From: Candidatus Poseidoniales archaeon
GTDB lineage: Archaea > Thermoplasmatota > Poseidoniia > Poseidoniales > Poseidoniaceae
DNA length: 8,885 bases
Direction: 5' to 3'
Assembly: GCA_012270265.1 (NCBI GenBank)
Contig: JAAXIR010000222.1
Span: forward strand, 1 to 8,885
Positions 1-6,860 of the stretch are shown here, piece after piece. The position numbers and the translations under genes are program-made. The notes under the pieces were generated by a model, which was given only the letters and a program-made list of their open reading frames with translations, did not search any database and was not told the origin of the DNA. Each line of letters begins with the position of its first letter. Within the stretch, counting starts at the first letter, position 1.

Positions 1-1
1 C

Positions 2-334
2 CTCCTTGTTCCACTGGTTGTGTATGGTGCAGTCAAGGGAACCGATACATCCGCAGTTCTGCTGATTCTCCTGACGCTTGGATTCACGCAATGGGGTCCT
101 GAACCTCGTCTGTATGCCTCAATGGTATGGCTTGCTCTTTTCATGGAGTTATGGGGAACCTTCCTTGGAAACTGGACATGGGCTGCGAACGTCCCATGGA
201 CCGGTTTGACAGCCTGGAATCCACCTCTTCTTGTTGGTGCATTCTACTGTTTCGGCGACCTTCTTGTTAATTTGAGCGTTGCCAAGTTTGAAGGGCAACC
301 CATGGTTGAGGTGAACCATGACGTCCTCGGATGA
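2..334 (+). CDS. Integral membrane protein, C-terminal fragment (5' end outside the window)
   Basis: The reading frame is open from base 2 to the TGA at 332-334, so 110 residues of a longer protein are visible. A GTG at 20 could be read as a start, but the frame continues upstream without a stop and no ribosome binding site precedes it, so I treat the gene as truncated by the window edge. Three hydrophobic stretches are visible, rich in Trp, Leu and Phe, including a segment with Glu-Leu-Trp-Gly, Gly-Asn-Trp-Thr-Trp and Asn-Pro-Pro motifs. The protein ends in a short polar tail. I do not recognise the family. The stop overlaps the start of the following ferredoxin gene by 17 bp, which implies co-transcription and translational coupling. 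A membrane partner of the ferredoxin is possible but unproven. Confidence 0.7.
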   Translation, partial: LLVPLVVYGAVKGTDTSAVLLILLTLGFTQWGPEPRLYASMVWLALFMELWGTFLGNWTWAANVPWTGLTAWNPPLLVGAFYCFGDLLVNLSVAKFEGQPMVEVNHDVLG

Positions 335-650
335 GTTGAAGCGTCGCCGCGAAGAAGAGGCGAAGCGTATCCGGACGAGTCTGAATCGTCAACGTGGTGT
401 GCAACACGCTTCATTGAAGGGCGGAGAGTCAGCCGTTGCATTTGTCAAAGAAGAACTGTGCATTGGTTGCGATCAATGCACCATCGTCTGCGATGATGAT
501 GCGATTGAGATGTACAAAGTTGCTATGCGTAGTCCACTGATCAATGTTGAAAGCAATCAGAAAGCGAAAATCATTCGAGACGCTTGCACAGGCTGCCGTC
601 TGTGTGTTCTTGCTTGTCCCACAGACGCTATCAGCATGATTGACCGATGA
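318..650 (+). CDS. Dicluster 4Fe-4S ferredoxin with basic/acidic N-terminal extension
   Basis: A 110-residue soluble protein. Two ferredoxin-type cluster motifs are seen: Cys48, 51, 54, 58 and Cys90, 93, 96, 100. The second motif is followed by the usual proline; the first has Asp59 there. The motifs are about 32 residues apart, longer than in minimal bacterial ferredoxins. The first 40 residues are a charged, helix-prone extension rich in Arg, Lys and Glu and may be a docking segment. The ATG at 318 is well supported by GAGGTGA at 308-314, spaced normally for this organism. The expected role is low-potential electron transfer in the cytoplasm, by family resemblance. The gene lies between two membrane-protein genes and runs tail-to-tail towards an operon with further iron-sulfur modules, so a role in the same electron transport chain is plausible but inferred. 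Confidence 0.9.
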   Translation: MTSSDELKRRREEEAKRIRTSLNRQRGVQHASLKGGESAVAFVKEELCIGCDQCTIVCDDDAIEMYKVAMRSPLINVESNQKAKIIRDACTGCRLCVLACPTDAISMIDR

Positions 651-656
651 GGTGAT
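649..656 (+). promoter_or_regulatory. Ribosome binding site that decides the start of the 661 gene
   Basis: GAGGTGAT is an eight-base match to the complement of the conserved 16S rRNA 3' end. It overlaps the ferredoxin stop codon. Its GAGG core is 8 nt from the GTG at 661 but only 2 nt from the ATG at 655, so 661 is the better start. The same motif precedes the ferredoxin and cytochrome b6-like genes at a similar distance. Confidence 0.6.
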
Positions 657-660
657 GTAC

Positions 661-945
661 GTGTCAAAAAAGGGAAGGCAGCCACCAGCCCAACGATGTG
701 GTGGAGAATTCGGCCCATACCGCAAGGAAGGTACGACTGGCGTATCGCTTGGAACCTTCAAGACCCTTGTTTGGACTTCAAACATCGGTGGACTCGTTCT
801 TTGCGTTATCGCACTTGAACTTCTCTTTGTTCAGCAAGAATTCATGTGGGGCCTTATCAGCCTCATTGCCGGTGTTTTGATCGCTTTGTTCCCTTCAAAC
901 TACGAGATCGTCGGAATGGACGATGACGTACCATCTGAAGATTAA
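661..945 (+). CDS. Small two-helix membrane protein, function unknown
   Basis: Read from GTG 661 this is 94 residues; ATG 655 and TTG 640 are alternative in-frame starts. The first 35 residues are basic and glycine-rich (Lys-Lys-Gly-Arg near the start). Two hydrophobic helices follow, roughly residues 36-59 and 61-80, separated by a very short turn containing Gln-Gln-Glu. The protein ends in a short acidic tail, Asp-Asp-Asp then Ser-Glu-Asp. By the positive-inside rule the N-terminus should lie in the cytoplasm, and so should the tail. I recognise no family. It is co-directional with the ferredoxin gene and 10 bp behind it, so it is probably the last gene of that transcript. Its stop codon is only 2 bp from the stop of the opposite-strand cytochrome b fusion gene. 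Confidence 0.75.
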   Translation: MSKKGRQPPAQRCGGEFGPYRKEGTTGVSLGTFKTLVWTSNIGGLVLCVIALELLFVQQEFMWGLISLIAGVLIALFPSNYEIVGMDDDVPSED

Positions 946-947
946 CT

Positions 948-3743
948 TCAAGCTTCAACTTCTGTTTGAGTTGCTGCAGGAAGTTCGCTCTTCTTGGCGT
1001 TAACTTCACGAGCAAGGAAGGAAACAACATCGAGAATTTCGATGTCTTCGTAGCGTTCATCTCCCTCAAACTTGAGACACTCAAAGTGCGAAACACACTT
1101 CGGACAGGACGTCAACATGGTGTCAGCTCCAGTGGACTTGATTTCTTCCATTCGAGCAACACGGAGTGCTCGAGCATTCTCGTTGCACGACATCATGCTT
1201 GAGACACCACAGCACATGGCGTCTTCGCCATGGTGCTCCATCTCAACAAGATCGACACCCTCAACAGCGTTGATGAGTTCACGTGGCTCATCGTAGATGC
1301 CCATTTGTCGACCAAGACGACATGGGTCGTGGTAGGTGACGGTTGTTGCATCGGTCGAAAGTGGCTTATCGAAACCGTGCTCGATGAGGTAGTCTGTCGT
1401 GTGCATGACCTTGACACCCTCGAGCTCGTAATCACGAGCAAAGGTTCGGAAACACTCTGCACATGAAGAGACGAGTGTATCGATACCGGATGCTTCGATC
1501 TTCTTCTGGTTGTAGGCCTTGAGTTTGTCAAAGACTTCTGTCAGTCCTTGCCACTTCTGGTCGTGGCCACAGCACTTGAGGAAGTCACGACCAAGATAGG
1601 AAACATCGTGACCCATCTCTTCGAACAAAGTAAAGGCAGCCGTTGTTGAATCGCCAAGGTTCATTTCGCCCTCGTTCACGTGTGAGAAGACCATCTCTTG
1701 GTCGAGATAATCGACACAGCCAGGGTAGTAGCCAACGTTCGAGGAAATCGGGTATTCCTCAACTGGGATGAAGTCATCGTTGGATGCTTCCTCAGCCTCA
1801 GCCGCAAGAACGGCTTGAAGAACAGTGTGAGGAATTTCCGCTGCTGGTCCACCAACAATTAGGCTGCGTCGAATGTCGACGTAGGAATCGTAGTTGACCA
1901 ATTGTGGACAAGCATTCGTACATGCCGTACACGTCAGACAAGAATACAGAGGAACACCATCGTCCTCATTGTTCCATGAGTTGTAGATGATGTTGAGTTT
2001 GTCTCCACCATTGAACAATCGAACTGGACAGGCATCGTCACAAAGGTCACAGCCGTAACACTTGTTCATCTCGAATTCGTAGCCACGTGCCATCGATCGC
2101 AAGAGGACGATCACAACAGCACCAAAGGTTAGACATGGGATGAACATAGCATAGGTCAACTTGGCATCGAGTGCCTTTGGGTTGACGTGGTAGGATGGGT
2201 TATCAGTGACCGAATACGCTCCACCATCGGCTTGAATCATTGCAATCATTGTCGTGTTGGTCAAGGCAACATCCTTGCCAGAGTGTGCGCCAGAGTTGGC
2301 GTCCCACAAGAGTCGCGGTTGGAACGCACGTACGGAGTAGGTTGTTTCCGTGGTGATTGAATCGTTGAGAGCCAAGGCACCTGATGCAACGAGGGTGTAC
2401 TCGTAGTTGTAGTTCCCTGGTACGAGATTGATTTCCGCCCCTTCACAGCCTGTGAAGGAAGCAAGGACCTTGCCAGAGGTGTCAGTAACGCTCATGGTGC
2501 TCGAGAGCATTGTTGCGGTATTGACGCCGTCGATCTTACGCTCACTGGCTCGGTATTCGCAGGTAACATCAGTCGGGAGTGCTTCGTCTGTGTACTCGCC
2601 TGAGACGATGAATGTACCAGAGCTGGTGTAGCCTTCTCCACCTGCAAAGGTCACGGTGTTGCCTGCTGCATTGTCGCCCTCGGATGGGTTTTGATGGTTG
2701 TTGGCATCACTGAAATCGATGATGGTTTCACGAGCAGGCTGGAAGATTTGCCAATTAAGCCAGGCTGCCGCTGGTACAATGCCGTCTGTGTATCCACGAT
2801 CGTCGGTAAACTCATTCGTTTCGTGAACGTGTACATCGGACGGTTGCGTGCGCATTGCTTCCAGTTCGGGGTAGTAGTCGTGTGTTAGTCCCTTGATGGT
2901 CAACAGCCCACCTGCTTCCCAGAATCCGTTATCGTAGGTGTCGAAGGTTGCAACAGATGCACCTGCGGAAATGACGAGTGCACCAATGATGACACGCTTG
3001 CCGTGTTCAGGTGTGAATCCAGATCCCCATGCTTTGACGAGGATATTCCGTCCAACAAAATAGATCACAATCCATAACAGCATACCGGTGAGAATCCACG
3101 GCACGGCATTGAAAATTTCAGCAATCCATGGCGCTCTCGTTCCACACAACAGATCCCCATGTGAATCGAGTTTACAATAATCGGATCTGTTTTTCCCGTA
3201 CAATTCGAGGAAGATGTTGATCGAAAAGACGTAGATGAACCAAACGTGTGCAAGGTACACAGCACCTGCTGCTGCAAACCATGGGTCTTCGACAGGTCGC
3301 TTCTCGCGTCCACCGAGGAACGGTGGAAGAGCAAGAATACCGACTGGAATGCCTGTGAGCGCAGCGCCCCACCATGCAGCGTTCCAAGCGAAGACAGGTT
3401 GGCCGACTATATCGCCAATGAATCCGGTCGGTACTGTAAACTGGGGAAGGTACTCACCCCATCGCAAATAGCCGTAAGAGAACAGTACATACCAATCAGG
3501 GAAAACGAATCCTGCTTGTGCGTATGGGTCTGCAGCGCCGTGTAGTGGCGGAGGAATCAACCACGCATAGAACAACAGAACTGCTGCCATGAACGCAAAC
3601 AGAATGGTATCTCGAAGAACTTCATGAGGCCAGAAACCGTGACCCATGCGGGTACGCTTTCGCTTTTCACCAGCTTCCTGGAGTTTTGCTTTTTCATCCA
3701 TATACGAGGTTGCAACTCGTCCTAAATTTTCCATTAATCCCAT
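948..3743 (-). CDS. Cytochrome b C-terminal domain (subunit IV-like) fused to HdrD/GlpC-like CCG iron-sulfur protein
   Basis: 931 residues. Residues 45-180 resemble the C-terminal half of cytochrome b (b6f subunit IV): a basic N-terminus, a helix at about 46-64, a Pro-Pro-Pro loop, the Qo-site motif PDWY at 82-85 followed by a Tyr-Leu-Arg segment, then helices at about 122-144 and 156-180. Further helices lie at about 208-230 and 250-267. A polar, beta-rich region without helices spans about 268-525, then a helix at 529-549. The C-terminal part has two 4Fe-4S motifs (Cys562/565/568/572 and 602/605/608/612). Two complete CCG domains follow (Cys676, Cys724-725, Cys761/764; Cys808, Cys844-845, Cys880/883), as in HdrD, GlpC and LutA. 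The positive-inside rule places the PDWY loop and the 268-525 domain outside and the iron-sulfur module in the cytoplasm. The start has GGAGG at 3751-3755. It is the last gene of the operon, 14 bp after the b6-like gene. The domain calls are firm; the reaction catalysed is unknown. Confidence 0.93.
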   Translation of the reverse strand: MGLMENLGRVATSYMDEKAKLQEAGEKRKRTRMGHGFWPHEVLRDTILFAFMAAVLLFYAWLIPPPLHGAADPYAQAGFVFPDWYVLFSYGYLRWGEYLPQFTVPTGFIGDIVGQPVFAWNAAWWGAALTGIPVGILALPPFLGGREKRPVEDPWFAAAGAVYLAHVWFIYVFSINIFLELYGKNRSDYCKLDSHGDLLCGTRAPWIAEIFNAVPWILTGMLLWIVIYFVGRNILVKAWGSGFTPEHGKRVIIGALVISAGASVATFDTYDNGFWEAGGLLTIKGLTHDYYPELEAMRTQPSDVHVHETNEFTDDRGYTDGIVPAAAWLNWQIFQPARETIIDFSDANNHQNPSEGDNAAGNTVTFAGGEGYTSSGTFIVSGEYTDEALPTDVTCEYRASERKIDGVNTATMLSSTMSVTDTSGKVLASFTGCEGAEINLVPGNYNYEYTLVASGALALNDSITTETTYSVRAFQPRLLWDANSGAHSGKDVALTNTTMIAMIQADGGAYSVTDNPSYHVNPKALDAKLTYAMFIPCLTFGAVVIVLLRSMARGYEFEMNKCYGCDLCDDACPVRLFNGGDKLNIIYNSWNNEDDGVPLYSCLTCTACTNACPQLVNYDSYVDIRRSLIVGGPAAEIPHTVLQAVLAAEAEEASNDDFIPVEEYPISSNVGYYPGCVDYLDQEMVFSHVNEGEMNLGDSTTAAFTLFEEMGHDVSYLGRDFLKCCGHDQKWQGLTEVFDKLKAYNQKKIEASGIDTLVSSCAECFRTFARDYELEGVKVMHTTDYLIEHGFDKPLSTDATTVTYHDPCRLGRQMGIYDEPRELINAVEGVDLVEMEHHGEDAMCCGVSSMMSCNENARALRVARMEEIKSTGADTMLTSCPKCVSHFECLKFEGDERYEDIEILDVVSFLAREVNAKKSELPAATQTEVEA

Positions 3744-3757
3744 TCAAATTCCTCCGA

Positions 3758-4624
3758 TCAATGTGGCTCCGCAATGCCTTGTACCCAGACAATAAACAAG
3801 TGAATGATGATCAATGTTGTCACAATCACAGGGAGAATGAAGACGTGGATGAAGTACATCCGTGTTACCGTTCGTGGCGTCAAGGATGAACCACCGAAGA
3901 GAAGGGTTGCGATGTACTTTCCAATCAATGGAGAGGAGTTCGCAAGGTTGATTCCAATGACCGCAGCACCGTAGGCGAGACTGTCCCATGGTAGCAAATA
4001 GCCGGAGTAACCGAAGACGATGGTCAGCGCCATCAAAGCAACACCGATGAGCCAGTTGAGTTCACGTGGGTTTCGGTAAGCACCTGTGAAGTAGACACGG
4101 CACATGTGCAAGAACACAGATGCAACCATGAAGTGCGTTCCCCAGTGGTGAACTGCACGGATGATGTAGCCGAACGGAAGTTCGAGCATGATGAATTCCA
4201 TGGAAGCATACGCAGGTGATGGATCACCTTCGCCACCAGGAACGTAGTAAATTCCGAGAATGGTTCCAGTCAACACAAGGATGATGAAACTGAGGAAGGA
4301 AATACCACCAAGACAATACAACGGGTACCAATACCAAATGATGCGCAGTTTGTACTTCTCAGCGTGAGTAAGTGGCATTTGGCGGTGCATGTTGTAGTAC
4401 GCACCCTTGGACATGTTCCAGTAGTCTTGGATACGAAACCGTGTGTCCATCCACGAGAATACCCACAAGAAGGCCCGTTCGGAAATACCCATTCCACCTG
4501 TTGACTCAACAGCACGGAGAATTTCTCGACGTGGCATTTCTTCTGTTTCCTTGCGGAGTGTAAAGGCAACAAGGACGATAATGAAAGCGATGAAGAACCA
4601 AAGAATCCAGAACATTGTTGTCAT
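3758..4624 (-). CDS. Cytochrome b6-like N-terminal domain of a Rieske/cytochrome b complex
   Basis: 288 residues. A membrane anchor at about 4-21 and a charged linker precede a region that reads like plant and cyanobacterial cytochrome b6, including a Trp-Met-Asp-Thr-Arg-Phe segment at 58-63. Four helices follow. Heme ligands are His159 and His173 (spacing 14) and His260 and His275 (spacing 15); the second spacing is the b6f type, not the mitochondrial one. Cys104 in YCLGG matches the cysteine that covalently holds heme c_n (c_i) in cytochrome b6. Arg-Val-Tyr and Pro-Arg-Glu-Leu motifs after His173 are also conserved. The protein ends after the fourth helix, so the C-terminal half is supplied by the next gene, as in split b6/subunit IV systems. 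The start has GAGGTGAT at 4628-4635, overlapping the Rieske stop, so translation is probably coupled. Expected role: quinol oxidation and quinone reduction in the membrane. Confidence 0.95.
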   Translation of the reverse strand: MTTMFWILWFFIAFIIVLVAFTLRKETEEMPRREILRAVESTGGMGISERAFLWVFSWMDTRFRIQDYWNMSKGAYYNMHRQMPLTHAEKYKLRIIWYWYPLYCLGGISFLSFIILVLTGTILGIYYVPGGEGDPSPAYASMEFIMLELPFGYIIRAVHHWGTHFMVASVFLHMCRVYFTGAYRNPRELNWLIGVALMALTIVFGYSGYLLPWDSLAYGAAVIGINLANSSPLIGKYIATLLFGGSSLTPRTVTRMYFIHVFILPVIVTTLIIIHLFIVWVQGIAEPH

Positions 4625-4633
4625 GATATCACC

Positions 4634-5476
4634 TCAATCACAGTACGTCAACCAATCGACGTAGTCGGTTATGCCTTCAACGACACCATTGTTGAGAACA
4701 ATAGGAATCAATGGAAGACCAACAGGAGCCGGACCTCCTGCTTTGCGTACACCTGCATAAGTGAAGGTTGCACCATTGGCTCGGTTGCGGTTGGTGTTCA
4801 TCTCCAGTGCAGTGGTATCGAATCGGGAGGAGTGGCAGATGCAGAACAACTTGGTTCCACCATCATCGGTACCTCCAGGCGTCCATGTATCGTCCGTGTA
4901 AGAGTTGGATACGAGTTGCCAGCCAGGGATGCAACAAAGGTGTGTGCAACGTCCAAAGACCATGATGAGGTCATCGGATGGGTAGATGCGTTCATCCATC
5001 GCAACCATGTCTTCAAAGTGACCGATGTACTTTCCAGATTCATCGTAACCTTCCATCATTTGGAATCGTGCTTTGTTGTTGTCGGTTGGTGATCCTTGCC
5101 ACTTGGAGTCTTCGACATAGGTAACGACAACGGGAACGCCGTTCCAAACACCAGCGGCACCTGCGGTACCAGTGTTGGAGTTGGCAGCTTCTGCAACAAA
5201 GTCTGCCTTCGTCATCGATTGAAGGTGCTTCGGCCCATACCATGCCGTGTCTTCACGACCCTTGGCCCAGAATTTGACCGAGAGGTCACCAGCGGAGCCA
5301 CCGCCTGGCGGGAGGAGAATGGCAGCGAATCCAAGTACGCCCAGTGATGCTGCAAGTACGCCTGTTGCCGTGTTGAAACCATAGCGCAAGAATTGTCTTC
5401 GGTTGATGACGGTTTCACCAGCGTTAGCAGCGCCTTCCTTTGCTTCAGGAACGAATAAATTGTAATCTTTCGCCAT
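4634..5476 (-). CDS. Rieske [2Fe-2S] protein with Tat signal
   Basis: 280 residues from ATG 5476. A GTG 12 bases earlier is in frame, but it overlaps the previous gene and the GGTGA upstream fits ATG 5476 better. A twin-arginine motif (Asn-Arg-Arg-Gln-Phe-Leu, Arg26-Arg27) precedes a hydrophobic anchor at about 37-56, so the folded domain is exported and stays membrane-tethered. Cluster box 1 is CTHLCC (Cys177, His179, Cys182) and box 2 is CICHSS (Cys212, Cys214, His215). By family knowledge Cys177, His179, Cys212 and His215 bind iron, and Cys182-Cys214 form the disulfide. Cys181 stands where glycine is usual, and box 2 has Ile and Ser where Pro and Gly are common, which may alter potential or stability. 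It lies between the small two-helix gene and the b6-like gene. It should take electrons from quinol at the outer face. Confidence 0.95.
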   Translation of the reverse strand: MAKDYNLFVPEAKEGAANAGETVINRRQFLRYGFNTATGVLAASLGVLGFAAILLPPGGGSAGDLSVKFWAKGREDTAWYGPKHLQSMTKADFVAEAANSNTGTAGAAGVWNGVPVVVTYVEDSKWQGSPTDNNKARFQMMEGYDESGKYIGHFEDMVAMDERIYPSDDLIMVFGRCTHLCCIPGWQLVSNSYTDDTWTPGGTDDGGTKLFCICHSSRFDTTALEMNTNRNRANGATFTYAGVRKAGGPAPVGLPLIPIVLNNGVVEGITDYVDWLTYCD

Positions 5477-5481
5477 ATGCT

Positions 5482-5928
5482 TCACCACTTGTACTCCTTC
5501 CAGTCCTTGACGTGTTCAGGGACGTACTTGTTCTGAGAATGTTTGACAATGATGGTATCCGGAAGGATGAACTTGAGGTAGATGACGCCCATGAGGATCA
5601 AGGTTGTCAAGGTCATTGCAAGATGGAACGCAAGCTGTTGTTGATCCCAACTCTTTGCAAGTCCATAAATGAGGGAGAATGCCCAATAGCATGCCCAGAA
5701 GATGCCCCATGCAAAGAAAAACATGGTGAGGTAGGAGCCACCGGATGGGGCAAGACTTGCGCTGACAATGGTTCCGGATTCTGCAACATTGTGGACGCCA
5801 TGGTTGATGGCCTCGTCCATTTGCGCTTCGGTGAGTTCAACGCCCTCCAAAGCATTGCGAGCATCCTTGACGGAAATAGACCCGTCTGCAACACCCTTGA
5901 GCAAGTTGTTGATGGTGTCGTCGTACAT
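5482..5928 (-). CDS. Small membrane protein of the Rieske/cytochrome b operon, function unknown
   Basis: 148 residues from ATG 5928; GTG 5931 is one codon upstream. The first 50 residues are polar and probably helical, with two short helices around residues 4-30 and 33-45. Then come two aromatic-rich transmembrane helices at about 66-90 and 98-120, and a basic tail ending Lys-Glu-Tyr-Lys-Trp. I recognise no family and see no cofactor-binding cysteine or histidine motif. The start overlaps the previous stop as TGATG, and 5 bp separate its stop from the Rieske start, so it is clearly in the operon. Its tight linkage suggests an accessory or structural subunit of the complex, by context only. 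Confidence 0.85.
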   Translation of the reverse strand: MYDDTINNLLKGVADGSISVKDARNALEGVELTEAQMDEAINHGVHNVAESGTIVSASLAPSGGSYLTMFFFAWGIFWACYWAFSLIYGLAKSWDQQQLAFHLAMTLTTLILMGVIYLKFILPDTIIVKHSQNKYVPEHVKDWKEYKW

Positions 5929-6740
5929 CACTGATCACCTCTTCGCATGAGTTTGTAGCGCAAGCGCAACTGGTTGCTTCGTCCCTCGTACGACGTCGAG
6001 AATCCGTATCGGAGCATCAAACCAGCGAAGACGACGCACATGATGACCGCTCCAAAGCCGAGAAGGCCAAGCCAGTGTGCACGCAGTTTGGCACCCATGT
6101 GGTGCAAGTCGGCTCCGTGCGATTCGGGTTCAGGAGGTGCAACGTTACCGTCACCTGCAAAGACTGTTCGAGTTCCACGAGAGAGGCTGTCTTCATCCCC
6201 TTCGACAAGAGCAAAGGTCAACTGGTTCCACATGTCCTCGACAACGTTTCCAAGACCACCATCGCCGTTGACGCTGTTGCCTGTGATCCAGAACGTGACG
6301 GTTCCTTCTCCCTCGGCTGGTGCCGTCCACGTGATGTCCCACATTCGGTCCGATTCTGCAGCGGAGGCAGATGTGTGCGTGAGCGATTGCATGTCGCCCT
6401 GCCAGTTGTCGGCACCTGTTCCTCCGAGCTCACCGCTTGAAACTCGCATTGAGAATCCTGCGGAGTATTGTCCTCCGGCAGCAGGTCCTCCGATGATGTG
6501 GAGTTGAAGTTCGTAGGTCTCGCCTGGCGTCCAAGCATACGGGACGCTGTCAAGAATCACTTGAACGCTGTTGGATGGTGCTGCGTTGTGGCAAAGGCAT
6601 CCTTCTTTGGCGACATCGTCAATGTCGTTTTGTTGGCCACCAATCCCTGTCGGCAACGATGTTGCAAGGCCAGGGAGAAGCAGGAGAAGCAACACTGCAA
6701 CCGCAACTGGGCGGCGTTTTGAGAAGGAGGTTGTTAGCAT
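5928..6740 (-). CDS. Secreted, membrane-anchored Reeler-like domain protein with CxCH motif
   Basis: 270 residues, first gene of the operon. An N-terminal signal peptide is seen (Lys8-Arg9-Arg10, then a leucine-rich stretch at 12-24). The motif GCLCH places Cys48, Cys50 and His51 just after the mature N-terminus. A beta-sandwich-like region from about 57 to 180 follows, containing Pro-Tyr-Ala-Trp-Thr-Pro-Gly-Glu-Thr-Tyr. This resembles Reeler-like (choice-of-anchor V type) domains, whose relatives often have CxxCH near the same place. A transmembrane helix lies at about 222-243, followed by a basic cytoplasmic tail rich in Arg. Topology is therefore outside domain, one anchor, inside tail. 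A redox or heme role is possible because of the CxCH and the operon, but CxCH is not the canonical heme c motif. No strong ribosome binding site precedes ATG 6740, so a short-leader transcript is possible. Confidence 0.85.
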   Translation of the reverse strand: MLTTSFSKRRPVAVAVLLLLLLPGLATSLPTGIGGQQNDIDDVAKEGCLCHNAAPSNSVQVILDSVPYAWTPGETYELQLHIIGGPAAGGQYSAGFSMRVSSGELGGTGADNWQGDMQSLTHTSASAAESDRMWDITWTAPAEGEGTVTFWITGNSVNGDGGLGNVVEDMWNQLTFALVEGDEDSLSRGTRTVFAGDGNVAPPEPESHGADLHHMGAKLRAHWLGLLGFGAVIMCVVFAGLMLRYGFSTSYEGRSNQLRLRYKLMRRGDQ

Positions 6741-6744
6741 GGCT

Positions 6745-6758
6745 AGACCCTATGGTCT
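6745..6758. promoter_or_regulatory. Inverted repeat just upstream of the operon's first start codon
   Basis: AGACC-CTAT-GGTCT is a perfect 5-bp inverted repeat with a 4-base loop. It lies 4 bases ahead of ATG 6740 on the minus strand, where a ribosome binding site would normally be. It could be an operator near the transcription start or a leader hairpin limiting translation. A 5-bp arm can also occur by chance. Confidence 0.3.
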
Positions 6759-6848
6759 TTCGACTTAGAAGGACCCCTTAAACATTGTTAGTGATTCGCC
6801 AGAATAATGTCTTGCAGTGTGCCGTTTTTCGAGCAAAATGTAACAGGG

Positions 6849-6860
6849 CAAGAATTCTTG
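6849..6860. promoter_or_regulatory. 12-bp perfect palindrome upstream of the TPR gene
   Basis: CAAGAATTCTTG is a perfect palindrome ending 23 bases before ATG 6884. Its position in the only divergent spacer of the window fits a dimeric regulator site, but no regulator is encoded nearby. Confidence 0.3.

Noticed and set aside
1193..1531. 112-residue minus-strand open frame
   Set aside because: It is an out-of-frame shadow inside the fusion gene, whose own frame carries the intact CCG motifs here.
5440..5934. 164-residue plus-strand open frame
   Set aside because: It is antisense to the small two-helix gene and the Rieske start; the minus-strand frame has coupled starts and two clean membrane helices, so this is a shadow.
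5974..6507. 177-residue plus-strand open frame
   Set aside because: It lies antisense within the Reeler-like gene, which has a clear signal peptide, domain and anchor; the plus-strand product is rich in Pro, Ser and Arg with no recognisable motif.
6582..6600. Canonical cytochrome c heme site in the Reeler-like protein
   Set aside because: The motif is CxCH, one residue short of CxxCH, so I do not call the protein a cytochrome c.
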